This document shows positions 54,169 to 62,184 of a DNA stretch of 64,000 nt, one piece after another. The DNA is taken from assembly GCA_900758375.1 (NCBI GenBank), contig CAAERJ010000050.1, forward strand, positions 6,079 through 70,078, in the 5' to 3' direction. Origin of the DNA: an uncultured Collinsella sp. (GTDB lineage Bacteria; Actinomycetota; Coriobacteriia; Coriobacteriales; Coriobacteriaceae). Position numbers and translations under genes: made by a program. Within the stretch, counting starts at the first letter, position 1, and each line of letters opens with the position of its first letter. Under the pieces are notes generated by a model. The model was not told the origin of the DNA and made no database searches. It saw only the letters and a program-made list of their open reading frames with translations.

Positions 54169-54348
54169 TTATCCAAAGAACCCGCCGAACAGTCCGCGGC
54201 GGCGCTTGTCTTGCTTTTTCGAAGCGTCACCCTGGGTATTCTTATCCTGCCGCTTCTTACGATCCCGCTCCAACTCATCGTCATCGAGTAGCATATCCCA
54301 CTCAAACGGATCGTCTGTCAGATCGAACTGGTCGTCGTCATCAAACAT
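54169..54348 (-). CDS. Small acidic/basic protein of unknown function
   Basis: 59 residues. The first half is acidic (MFDDDDQFDLTDDPFEWD), followed by a mixed-charge stretch and a basic segment (KKQDKRRR) before the Gly-rich ending GLFGGFFG. The charge layout and a good GGGAG site 6 nt upstream of ATG 54348 suggest a real gene. It lies between the HIRAN and phosphoesterase genes on the same strand. I do not recognise it. Confidence 0.65.
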   Translation of the reverse strand: MFDDDDQFDLTDDPFEWDMLLDDDELERDRKKRQDKNTQGDASKKQDKRRRGLFGGFFG

Positions 54349-54366
54349 GGCAGTCTCCCTTACCGA

Positions 54367-54693
54367 TTAGCGAGCATCCACCACGTAGAGTCCAACACGC
54401 ACCTGATGCCACGGGCTGCGCTCGGGAGCAACCTGTTGCACGCGGGCCTCAAATACGTCCTCATGGCCGTAATACATCATCAAGGACAGCGGGCCGACCT
54501 CGTTTCCCGGAACATAGCCAAGCTTGGTGTTGCCGTAATAGATCGCAACCGCCTCAGGGTCATGGGGATTATCGCGCTCGGCACACAGCGTCAGCTTATC
54601 GCCGACCTTAAGATCGCCCAGGACCAAGGCACCGTCGGCATACTGAAATCCTGCGATATGAAACGACAAAAGAACACGTGAAGGCTCGTACAT
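54367..54693 (-). CDS. HIRAN-domain protein
   Basis: 108 residues, essentially one HIRAN domain. The typical core is CAERDNPHDPEAVAIYYGNTKLGYVP, which in larger helicases (HLTF) binds DNA ends. Stand-alone bacterial versions are of unknown role and often sit beside nucleases or helicases. ATG 54693 follows AGAGGAG. It is the first of three short minus-strand genes. Confidence 0.88.
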   Translation of the reverse strand: MYEPSRVLLSFHIAGFQYADGALVLGDLKVGDKLTLCAERDNPHDPEAVAIYYGNTKLGYVPGNEVGPLSLMMYYGHEDVFEARVQQVAPERSPWHQVRVGLYVVDAR

Positions 54694-54778
54694 GGCAACT
54701 CCTCTAACGACCGAATAAACCGGCGCTTAACCATATTGAGAAGTCTACGAACTCGTGCGGACATCATTTCGCCCGCAA

Positions 54779-55480
54779 CTAAGCAGCGTTTCCGCACCAA
54801 TAGTCATAGGCGGATTGCCAAGGGTCGCTCGCACCGTTTGAAGCAAACGCTGCCTCGTTATTGTCAGCATATTCATCCGGGCTCGCGTAGTCTGTCGGAT
54901 CGTCAGGCACCGCATCGAGAGTGCCTTTGTCGACCATCGCGCCACTCGCCGTACGATCGGGCAGGTCTCGACCGAGGATTTGCCCAGGCACTGCCCAGTA
55001 ATTACTGCCCTGGTTATACTTGCTAACCTTTATGACTCGGCCATCGCGGACAATGGCCCCAAACACCACATCATCCGTTCCATTCTGAGCACGCCAATAA
55101 TACGGAGTTCCACCAGAAAACAGGCTGCCGCCGCTGATGACTTCCCCCTCTTCGTCATGTACGCCAAGCCAGGTTTGATCAATCAGGCTCGCGTCCATAT
55201 CTTTAAAAGGAAGCCCCTCGGTAATCGCTTTCCCATCAGGGCGCTCGGTCAATGCGGGCTTTTGCTCCGGCTCTTGCCCCGACTCAAGCTCGGCCAGCAT
55301 GGCTTCAATTTCAGCGGATGTATGAGCAAATGGGGACGAGCCCGCTTTCTCTTGGACAGACGAGGCACCGTCTCCGCTCGAGTCCGACGCGGCGGGCGAG
55401 CATGCCGCCAGACAGAACAATGCCGCTGTTACCGCCAAGGATATGCCAGCGAATCTACGGATACCGTCTATCAATCCCAT
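54779..55480 (-). CDS. Predicted lipoprotein of unknown function
   Basis: 233 residues. A signal peptide ends in the lipobox LAAC with Cys27. A disordered Ser/Gly/Glu-rich stretch (about 30-80) is followed by a compact domain with DASLIDQTWLGVHD and SGGTPYYWRAQNGTDDVVFGA. No known domain is recognised. ATG 55480 is preferred to a GTG at 55489. It follows the ALDH gene by 31 bp on the same strand and could be in that operon. Confidence 0.8.
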   Translation of the reverse strand: MGLIDGIRRFAGISLAVTAALFCLAACSPAASDSSGDGASSVQEKAGSSPFAHTSAEIEAMLAELESGQEPEQKPALTERPDGKAITEGLPFKDMDASLIDQTWLGVHDEEGEVISGGSLFSGGTPYYWRAQNGTDDVVFGAIVRDGRVIKVSKYNQGSNYWAVPGQILGRDLPDRTASGAMVDKGTLDAVPDDPTDYASPDEYADNNEAAFASNGASDPWQSAYDYWCGNAA

Positions 55481-55511
55481 TGACCCCACCCGCGCCCTAT
55501 CTTATCTGATT

Positions 55512-56891
55512 CTAATGCACAAACATGCGCACGAATTTGTGCTTCCAGCTTGCGTAGGGCGCATACCGAAACGGCACGTCCAGCCAGGTTGACTTGTTCA
55601 CGATGCTCTTCTTATGGCTAAACGTATCGAAGCTCTCGCGGCCATGGTACTGCCCCATGCCGCTCGCGCCCATGCCGCCAAAGCCCATATGGCTCGTAGC
55701 CAGATGCATGATCGTGTCGTTGACGCAGCCGCCGCCAAAGGGCACGTAGCGCACAAAGCGCTGCTGAACCGCGCGATCCTGACTAAAGATATACAGGGCC
55801 AGCGGCGTCGGACGATCCGTAATAAACGCTTCGGCCTCGTCTAGGCTCTCAAACGTCAGCACCGGCAAGATGGGGCCGAAAATCTCCTCCTGCATCACGG
55901 CGTCCTCAGGCGCCACGCCGTCTAGGATCGTCGGCTCAATTTTGAGCGACGACTCGCGCGCCGTTCCTCCCAGCACAACCTTATCGGGGTCGATCAGCCC
56001 GCGCACGCGCGCGAAATGCTTGGCGTTGACAATATGACCGTAGTCCTCGTTGTCGAGCGGGTGCTCGCCAAACATGCGACGGACCTCCTCCTTGATGAGA
56101 CCCAACAGCTCATCGTGCACGCGCACGTCGACCAGCAGGTAGTCGGGCGCCACGCAGGTCTGGCCCACGTTGAGCCATTTACCAAATGCGATGCGGCGTG
56201 CCGCGACCTTCAAGTTTGCCGTCGCATCCACGATGCAGGGGCTCTTGCCGCCCAGTTCAAGCGTCACGGGCGTGAGGTTTTTGCTCGCGCGCTCCATGAC
56301 GAGCTTGCCGACCGGAACGCTACCGGTAAAGAAGATCTTGTCCCAGCACTCGTCGAGCAACGCTTCGTTCTCGGCACGCCCGCCTTCGACGACCGTCACC
56401 AGGCGCGAATCAAATGCTTCCTCGCAAATCTGCCTGAGCACCGCGCTCGAAGCCGGCGCATAGGCACTCGGCTTGATAACCACGGTATTGCCTGCGGCCA
56501 GGGCGCCAGCGAGCGGCTCGAGCGTCAGCAAAAACGGATAGTTCCAGGGCGCCATGATGAGCGTGACGCCATAGGGCACGGCTTGCGTTTTGCACACACT
56601 CACGGCGTTAGCGAGGTCACACGGACGCAGGCGCGGACGACTCCATCGAGCCACATGAGCGATCTGATGACGAATCTCGGAAAGCGACGTGCCGATCTCG
56701 CACATATACGCCTCGTCATGTGACTTACCCAAATCGGTCATGAGCGCATGGGCAATATCGGCCTCGCGCACACGAACCGCATCGCGCAGGCGCACCAGTG
56801 CACGGCGGCGAGCATCGACATCAAACGTAGCATGCGTCTTAAAGTAGGTGCGCTGATCGCCGACGATGCGCGCAATTTCCTCGGTGTTCAT
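55512..56891 (-). CDS. Aldehyde dehydrogenase (class 3/ALDH3-like)
   Basis: 459 residues, the short ALDH3 length. The catalytic set is present: MAPWNYPF (113-120), TGSVPVGK (189-196), Glu212 in ELGGKSP and Cys246 in GQTCVAPD. ALDH3 enzymes oxidise medium- and long-chain or aromatic aldehydes to acids with NAD(P)+. The ending contains a hydrophobic stretch near 440-459. It is downstream of the Fe-ADH by 9 bp; together they would interconvert an alcohol, its aldehyde and its acid. Confidence 0.93.
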   Translation of the reverse strand: MNTEEIARIVGDQRTYFKTHATFDVDARRRALVRLRDAVRVREADIAHALMTDLGKSHDEAYMCEIGTSLSEIRHQIAHVARWSRPRLRPCDLANAVSVCKTQAVPYGVTLIMAPWNYPFLLTLEPLAGALAAGNTVVIKPSAYAPASSAVLRQICEEAFDSRLVTVVEGGRAENEALLDECWDKIFFTGSVPVGKLVMERASKNLTPVTLELGGKSPCIVDATANLKVAARRIAFGKWLNVGQTCVAPDYLLVDVRVHDELLGLIKEEVRRMFGEHPLDNEDYGHIVNAKHFARVRGLIDPDKVVLGGTARESSLKIEPTILDGVAPEDAVMQEEIFGPILPVLTFESLDEAEAFITDRPTPLALYIFSQDRAVQQRFVRYVPFGGGCVNDTIMHLATSHMGFGGMGASGMGQYHGRESFDTFSHKKSIVNKSTWLDVPFRYAPYASWKHKFVRMFVH

Positions 56892-56900
56892 GGCAACCTC

Positions 56901-58121
56901 CTAGTTCTCGTCCTCAAACATACCACCCGCAACAACTTCGTACATATGCTCGAGCTCCAGGCGGTCCATTAAAAGAGGAACGGGGTACAGGGGATTAGCC
57001 TCGGCATCGGCATGCGCCGCCATTTCGGGAATGTCGGAGCGGCGAATACCCGCTACATATTTGGGGATTCCCAGGGCGGCGTTCATGCGGTCGACCCAAT
57101 CGATAAAGGCCTCGGCCGCAAGACTGTCCTGCGCGGTCGCCGGCGCAATGCCCGCCATGCGAGCAAGATCGGCAAGCTTGGGGGCGGCGGCGTCACCATA
57201 AGCGCGAAGCATGTGCGGCAGGATGATCGCGTTGGCCAAACCGTGCGGAATTCCGTATCGGCCGCCCAAACTGTGCGCAATGGCATGCACATATCCGACA
57301 TAGGAGCGAGTAAACGCAACGCCCGCCTTATACGCCGCCGAAAGCATATTGCGGCGCGCACGCATGTCGTCGCCATGCTCATAGGCCTCGAGCAAATTGT
57401 CGCGGATGAGCTGGACCGCCTGACGCGCCATCTTGCGCGTGTAGGGCGTGGTGCTACGGCCGATAAAGGCCTCGACAGCATGCGTCAGGGCATCCATACC
57501 CGTCTGCCCCGTGGTGGACGCCGGCAACCCGCGCGTAAACTCGGGGTCGTGCACCGCAAAACGCGGGATGAGCACAAAGTCGTTAATGGGGTATTTATAG
57601 TGCGTCTCGTTATCGGTGATAACCGCCGCGAGCGTGACTTCGCTTCCCGTACCGGCGGTAGTGGGAACCGCAATAAGTAGCGGCAGGAGACGGTGGACGC
57701 GCAGCAGGCCGCGCATCTTGTTGATGGGCTTGTTTGGCTGCGCGATGCGTGCGCCCACGCCCTTGGCGCAGTCCATGGCCGAACCGCCGCCAAAGCCGAT
57801 AATGGCCTGGCAGGCGCTCTCTCGATACAGCGCCGCCGCTTCCTCCACATTCGAGACCGTGGGGTTCGCACGCGTTTCGGCATAGACCGTAACGGCAATC
57901 CCCTGAGCCGTAAGCGCGCGCTCGAGTGATGCCGTGAGCCCCAAACGTGCAATACCAGGGTCTGTCACGATAAGGACCTTCTGGATCGAGCGCTTTTGAA
58001 GCACCGCGGGCACATCCTCGGCATGCTCCAAAATGCGTGGCTCGGTATAGGGCAGTACCGGCACTGCGATGCGAAAAACCGTTTGATACGTTCGGCACCA
58101 GGCGCGGCGGGCTAGATGCAT
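56901..58121 (-). CDS. Iron-containing alcohol dehydrogenase
   Basis: 406 residues of the group III Fe-ADH family. The NAD-binding strand IGFGGGSAMDCAKG (about 107-120), the signature TTAGTGSEVT and the metal-binding stretches GMDALTHAVEAF and HAIAHSLGGRYGIPHGLANA are all there. It reduces aldehydes or oxidises alcohols; substrate open. The ATG at 58121 has AAGGAG 8 nt upstream; a longer frame to 58202 is unlikely. A palindrome covers the region just upstream. Confidence 0.93.
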   Translation of the reverse strand: MHLARRAWCRTYQTVFRIAVPVLPYTEPRILEHAEDVPAVLQKRSIQKVLIVTDPGIARLGLTASLERALTAQGIAVTVYAETRANPTVSNVEEAAALYRESACQAIIGFGGGSAMDCAKGVGARIAQPNKPINKMRGLLRVHRLLPLLIAVPTTAGTGSEVTLAAVITDNETHYKYPINDFVLIPRFAVHDPEFTRGLPASTTGQTGMDALTHAVEAFIGRSTTPYTRKMARQAVQLIRDNLLEAYEHGDDMRARRNMLSAAYKAGVAFTRSYVGYVHAIAHSLGGRYGIPHGLANAIILPHMLRAYGDAAAPKLADLARMAGIAPATAQDSLAAEAFIDWVDRMNAALGIPKYVAGIRRSDIPEMAAHADAEANPLYPVPLLMDRLELEHMYEVVAGGMFEDEN

Positions 58122-58139
58122 AAAGGAAACTCCTTCATT

Positions 58140-58155
58140 TGTTGATAGGTCAACA
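58140..58155 (-). promoter_or_regulatory. Candidate operator of the Fe-ADH/ALDH operon
   Basis: TGTTGA-N4-TCAACA, a perfect 16-bp dyad just upstream of the ADH ribosome site. Its size and position suit a TetR/MarR-type repressor. No such regulator is encoded next to it. Confidence 0.4.
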
Positions 58156-58377
58156 TTTGCTCGCCCGATTGTACTCAGCAGAGATCGCAGACGGCCTCCC
58201 AATCGTTAATCAATCAACATCTTCATATCTCAAAATTGTTTTATTAAAAATCATTCCTAATAGGCTTCACATTTGGTTACATTTATGGATAATAGAACTC
58301 GTCAAGACGCACGTCCGGAGAGGGCCCTTACGGGACCGGACGAGCGCACAATCGCCATCGATCGAAAGGATCGAATC

Positions 58378-58938
58378 ATGAAGTTTGTTTGCCCCGTTTG
58401 CGGTTATGTGGAAGAGTTCGACGGCGACCAGCTGCCCGAGGATTTTAAGTGCCCCCAGTGCGGCGTTCCCGGTTCTCGTTTCCTGAAGCAGGAGGAGGGC
58501 CAGCTCGAGTGGGCTGCCGAGCACGTCGTGGGCGTCGCCAAGATGGAGGGCGTCTCCGAGGACATCGTTGCCGACCTGCGCGCCAACTTTGAGGGCGAGT
58601 GCTCCGAGGTCGGTATGTACCTGGCCATGGCTCGCGTCGCTCATCGCGAGGGTTACCCCGAGATCGGCCTGTACTGGGAGAAGGCTGCCCACGAGGAGGC
58701 CGAGCACGCCGCTAAGTTCGCCGAGCTCCTGGGCGAGGTCGTGACCGACTCCACCAAGAAGAACCTCGAGATGCGCGTTGAGGCCGAGAACGGCGCCACC
58801 GCCGGCAAGACTGATCTTGCCAAGCGCGCCAAGGCCGCTGGTCTCGATGCCATCCACGACACCGTGCACGAGATGGCTCGCGACGAGGCCCGCCACGGCA
58901 AGGCTTTCGCCGGCCTGCTCAAGCGCTACTTTGGCTAA
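58378..58938 (+). CDS. Rubrerythrin with N-terminal rubredoxin domain (reverse rubrerythrin)
   Basis: 186 residues. The rubredoxin part comes first, with CPVCGY (5-10) and CPQCGVPG (about 25-32). A four-helix ferritin-like di-iron domain follows (ECSEVGMYLAMARVAHREG, HEEAEHAAKFAELLGE, ARDEARHGKAF), carrying the Glu/His ligands. Such 'reverse' rubrerythrins reduce hydrogen peroxide or oxygen in anaerobes and aid oxidative-stress survival. ATG 58378 follows AAGGAT. The leader is AT-rich; a weak TTCACA/GATAAT pair lies near 58265-58292. Confidence 0.95.
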   Translation: MKFVCPVCGYVEEFDGDQLPEDFKCPQCGVPGSRFLKQEEGQLEWAAEHVVGVAKMEGVSEDIVADLRANFEGECSEVGMYLAMARVAHREGYPEIGLYWEKAAHEEAEHAAKFAELLGEVVTDSTKKNLEMRVEAENGATAGKTDLAKRAKAAGLDAIHDTVHEMARDEARHGKAFAGLLKRYFG

Positions 58939-58971
58939 GCCAGCCGCCTGAGAGACAATCTCTAGCTCGAT

Positions 58972-59002
58972 AAGGCCCGAACCGCACGGTTCGGGCCTTT
59001 TT
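58972..59002 (+). terminator. Intrinsic terminator after rubrerythrin
   Basis: Twelve-bp perfect stem AAGGCCCGAACC / GGTTCGGGCCTT (58972-58983, 58988-58999) and TTT tail. Confidence 0.92.
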
Positions 59003-59068
59003 CGTGCCTCACGAACTTGTTAACTCCCTGAAATAGGACCGCCTTCGGCATCGGTTTCTCGTCAAAAA

Positions 59069-59191
59069 CTAAGTGAGTAGACTTTTTGGAACTTGCCGAG
59101 CACACCATCCATATTGCTTTATAAAGCCGCAGGTAAATGACTTGTTGCAAAACGGCTTGGTCGCCAAAGCGCCAAAAGTCTACTCACTTAG
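59069..59191. repeat. 123-bp palindromic element, copy B
   Basis: Same 18-bp terminal repeats as copy A (CTAAGTGAGTAGACTTTT) and the core AGCCGCAGGTAAAT at the same offset of 56 bp. Its right terminal repeat supplies the last three codons (Leu-Ser-Glu) and the TAG stop of the nuclease-like gene at 59180. The insides of A and B differ much more than the ends, so length and ends seem to be what is kept. Confidence 0.92.
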
Positions 59192-60308
59192 AACCGCAGC
59201 CGTCCACGATTGAGCTGTTTTGCGTCTAACGGGCATCTTTCCGTCGATTACTCCCAATTTTGTCCAGTCAACGACTAGTTCAGACCGGAGTAATGCCTCA
59301 GCCCTTTGCTCATCCGGGCTTTTATCACGATATTCAGCATCGAGCATCCTGCATACGGCCTTAACGATCGCGCGGAATCTATCCTCATCAGATATCTGTC
59401 TGTGTGTCAGGAGAAGCACATCGTAGCCCATGGCCTGAAGGGCCGTCATGCGATCGGCGTCACGCAAGCCATCCCCTGCGCGTCCGTGCGAGGCCTTTCC
59501 CTGACATTCAATGGCCACCTGTCGCCTGCCGTCCGGCGTAGAAAGTAGTAGGTCGATATATACACGGGACTTTCCCACAATCGCTCGAGCACTTGTGCTT
59601 AACGTCACTTCGACATTGAGCTCTATGCCGCAAAAACCTTCGCCTCCCAGGGCTCGCGGCAGCCCGAGCAACAAATACGCCTCGACCTCAAAAGGCGACG
59701 CGGCACCCAATGGGACGAGTTGCGATACCGCCATAAATCTATTGCCGTAACGCATCCCGCAAACATCTGAACAAAAACGGTCAAGGTCTCTGCCCAAAAC
59801 CAAAGCGTCTCGACGCCATAAATTTGAAGTGGCGCCGTCCTCGGACGGGCAGCGCACCCAACCGAACGTTGTCGAAATCGCGCCCGAATCAATTGCACGT
59901 GAAAGCTCCGCCTCGAGTGCCGCCGGCAGAGCACACACCGCAAACAGGCCGCACATCTCCGCCAGCACAAAAAGAAGCTGAAGATCCGTCAGATGCCGCG
60001 ACATGATGAATGCCGTCAGTAGAGGAGACGTAATCAAAAATCCATGCTCCGTTTCCAGCACAGATTCCCTGGGGGGGCTCACCAAGAAACAGCCGCTGTC
60101 TAATGCTGGCAGGACAAGTCCGTTTGTTTCTCGTCCGAACCAATGTATACAACGGAAAGCCGAGCGCAACCGCAGCCGTCGGGTTACGGGCGAGGTCATA
60201 TCGCTGCCGGTCTTCTTCCGGCCGTGGAAGCGGCGGACACAAAGCGCGGACCTGAGGAGGCAAACGCCAGTATCTAAAAGCCGATATGTCACAAAGTAAA
60301 TCCTTCAT
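59180..60308 (-). pseudogene. Nuclease-like protein, frameshifted at a seven-C tract
   Basis: Two frames make one protein. The N-terminal part begins at ATG 60308 (MKDLLCDISAFRYWRLPPQV) and runs to a C7 tract on this strand (60077-60071). From there the continuation is in the neighbouring frame, giving RESVLETEHGFLITSPLL and onward. Removing one C restores a single frame of about 375 residues. The C-terminal domain has a PD-(D/E)XK/Vsr-like look: VYIDLLL, then AIECQGKASHG with E-x-x-x-K spacing, and GYDVLLLTHRQI. I recall similar proteins as repeated families in Collinsella. A GTG at 60292 opens the second frame alone but reads the N-terminus out of frame. It could be a pseudogene, a phase-variable gene or an assembly error. 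Confidence 0.72.
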
Positions 60309-60391
60309 AGGCACAGGAAAACACGAATTTCAACCCAGCCTGTCTCACATTGGGGCGAACGCACCAAAAATGGCACCGAACGGACTGTTAA

Positions 60392-60457
60392 GTTTTCAAC
60401 AGCCCTCCCCAACTGGCCAAAAGCTTGCCAAAAGCTGGACGAAGCCCTGTTGAAAAC
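60392..60457. repeat. Inverted repeat GTTTTCAACAG with 44-nt loop
   Basis: Perfect 11-bp arms at 60392-60402 and 60447-60457, followed by a seven-T run on the plus strand. Between the arms is a short direct repeat CCAAAAGCT. It sits upstream of the frameshifted gene. The rest of 60309-60489 holds nothing recognisable. Confidence 0.7.
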
Positions 60458-60489
60458 CCCATTTTTTTCTTATGCAGAAACTTTGCGCG

Positions 60490-60611
60490 GCAAGTGAGTA
60501 GGCTTTTTGAACATCCCGAGCAGGCCGGTCATCCTGCTTTTCAAAACCGCAGGTAGATAGCTTGTTACAAAACTGCCTGGTCTCCAAAGTTCCAAAGGTC
60601 TACTCACTTAG
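60490..60611. repeat. 122-bp palindromic element, copy C
   Basis: Ends match copies A and B except that the left end reads GCAAGTGAGTAGGC, losing the TAA. The core AACCGCAGGTAGAT is at offset 55. Its right terminal repeat encodes the C-terminal Leu-Ser-Glu and TAG stop of the pdxR-like gene (60600). Copies B and C are in the same orientation and bracket the frameshifted nuclease gene. Confidence 0.88.
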
Positions 60612-62039
60612 GTTGCAGAGTGCTCCCATTAGCTGCAATTCCAAGGTATTAAGCACTTTTGGACTCAAATCGTCATACTGAACAAGAATTTGACTTGAGT
60701 TTTCAGGGACAGATGCGCCATCGGCACACCAATAACAGTCACTGATGTCGACAAAAGGGATACCCGAGCGCGTGAGGGCCCGCACAAAAGAGCTTCCACC
60801 CGCTCCGCGCTCTGCAACCACGGTGCAGTAAAGGCCCGCGTCTGCATGCTCAATCGAGACCTCCCCCGCCGGAAACTCTTTCCGCACAAGCGCCGCCAGG
60901 CCATCGCGTGCCTCGCGAGCGCGCACGCGCACGCGGTTCACATGCCGCTCGTAATCACCCGATTCCAGCAAACGCGCTAAGGCGACCTGGTCAACAGAGC
61001 TCACCGAAGAGGCGTAAAAACCAAGGTTGCGCCTAAACCGCTCCATTAGCTCATCGGGCAACACCATATACGCCAAACGCAACGCCGATGAAAGGCTCTT
61101 CGAAAACGTGTTGGTGTAGATAACCGACTGGGCGGCATCGATTGATGCGAGCGCGGGAATCGGCTTGCCGGCAAGGCGAAACTCACAATCGAAGTCGTCT
61201 TCGATGAGATATCGGCCCGGCTGCTCGGCGGCCCAGCTCAGCAGCGCATAGCGACGTGCAATGCTCGTCACAAGGCCGGTCGGATACTGATGGGACGGCA
61301 TCAGGTGAAGAACGTCGGTCCCGGTTTTCTGCAGAGCGCTCAAATCCACGCCCTCACCATCCAACGGGATATGCCGAACTTTGCAACCCATAGCCTGATA
61401 GATGCGCGTCAGGCGCAAATAGCCCGGATCTTCAACGGCATACACCTTGTCGGCTCCAAGCAGCTGAACCAACATGGTATCGAGCAGCTGGGCGCCCGCG
61501 CCGATAACAATGTTGTTGGGGTCGACATTCATACCCCTTGTCCCGCGCAGATGATGAGCAATTGCGCGTCGTAGCCGAGCGGTGCCCTGTGCTGGCGCGG
61601 GCGAAAAGATTTCGCGCTCGTCTTCGGATGCCAGCGTCGCCCGCAGTGCGCTTTGCCAAAGCCGCGCCGCCTCCAAAGTGGAAGGAGAAAGTGCGTCGAA
61701 TTGCTCGACCCGTCCATCAACATCATGTGCGTTAAGACCCGCAGGAGCGGAATCTCGATCAAACTCTGTCTCAGCCAAAGGCAAAACCGGTGCATCCGGA
61801 AGCTCACAAGCGTAGTAGCCACGACGCGGCTTTGAGCAAATATAGCCCTCGGCAAGTAACTGGCTATATGCATTCTCGATGGTAATGACACTGATTCCCA
61901 GATGGCTGGCAAAGGCACGCTTAGACGGAAGATGCTCCCCCGCCGCAATGCGTCCAGCAACGATATCATCTCGAATTTGCTGGTAAACATACTCATAGAG
62001 CGATGCTCCGCCGCGTTTTTCCAAATTGTAGTCAAGCAT
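60600..62039 (-). CDS. pdxR: MocR/PdxR-family transcription regulator
   Basis: 479 residues. An N-terminal GntR winged helix (YEYVYQQIRDDIVAGRIAAGEHLPSKRAFASHLGIS) is joined to a fold-type I aminotransferase domain. The PLP lysine lies in NTFSKSLSSALRLAYMV. PdxR proteins sense PLP and activate the divergent pdxST genes; the head-to-head position with pdxS here supports that role. ATG 62039 has AGGTGA upstream. The C-terminal LSE-stop is contributed by repeat copy C, so the natural C-terminus may have been altered slightly by the element. Confidence 0.92.
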   Translation of the reverse strand: MLDYNLEKRGGASLYEYVYQQIRDDIVAGRIAAGEHLPSKRAFASHLGISVITIENAYSQLLAEGYICSKPRRGYYACELPDAPVLPLAETEFDRDSAPAGLNAHDVDGRVEQFDALSPSTLEAARLWQSALRATLASEDEREIFSPAPAQGTARLRRAIAHHLRGTRGMNVDPNNIVIGAGAQLLDTMLVQLLGADKVYAVEDPGYLRLTRIYQAMGCKVRHIPLDGEGVDLSALQKTGTDVLHLMPSHQYPTGLVTSIARRYALLSWAAEQPGRYLIEDDFDCEFRLAGKPIPALASIDAAQSVIYTNTFSKSLSSALRLAYMVLPDELMERFRRNLGFYASSVSSVDQVALARLLESGDYERHVNRVRVRAREARDGLAALVRKEFPAGEVSIEHADAGLYCTVVAERGAGGSSFVRALTRSGIPFVDISDCYWCADGASVPENSSQILVQYDDLSPKVLNTLELQLMGALCNLSE

Positions 62040-62050
62040 GAGCCTATCAC

Positions 62051-62092
62051 CTGACCTTATTAAGTCATTCAATCTGGTATTAGTCTGACCTT
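62051..62092. promoter_or_regulatory. Direct repeats CTGACCTT in the pdxR-pdxS intergenic region
   Basis: CTGACCTT occurs at 62051-62058 and 62085-62092, in the same orientation, start-to-start 34 bp, each soon followed by GTCATT. MocR-type regulators bind such direct repeats between themselves and divergent target genes. Likely PdxR sites. Confidence 0.5.
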
Positions 62093-62184
62093 GTCATTAT
62101 CTCGAAATCTGAGTATTTCGCCATACCCAGCTCCCCGATAGGATATTCCGTCAAGCAATGCACATGCCAACCAAGGGAGCAACC

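Noticed and set aside
52924..54291. A 455-codon plus-strand frame over DUF2130 and the phosphoesterase
   Set aside because: Antisense to two supported genes and crosses a terminator and a palindrome.
48649..60611. CRISPR array or insertion-sequence ends
   Set aside because: The three related repeats are kilobases apart, are palindromic rather than direct spacer-separated units, and enclose no transposase.
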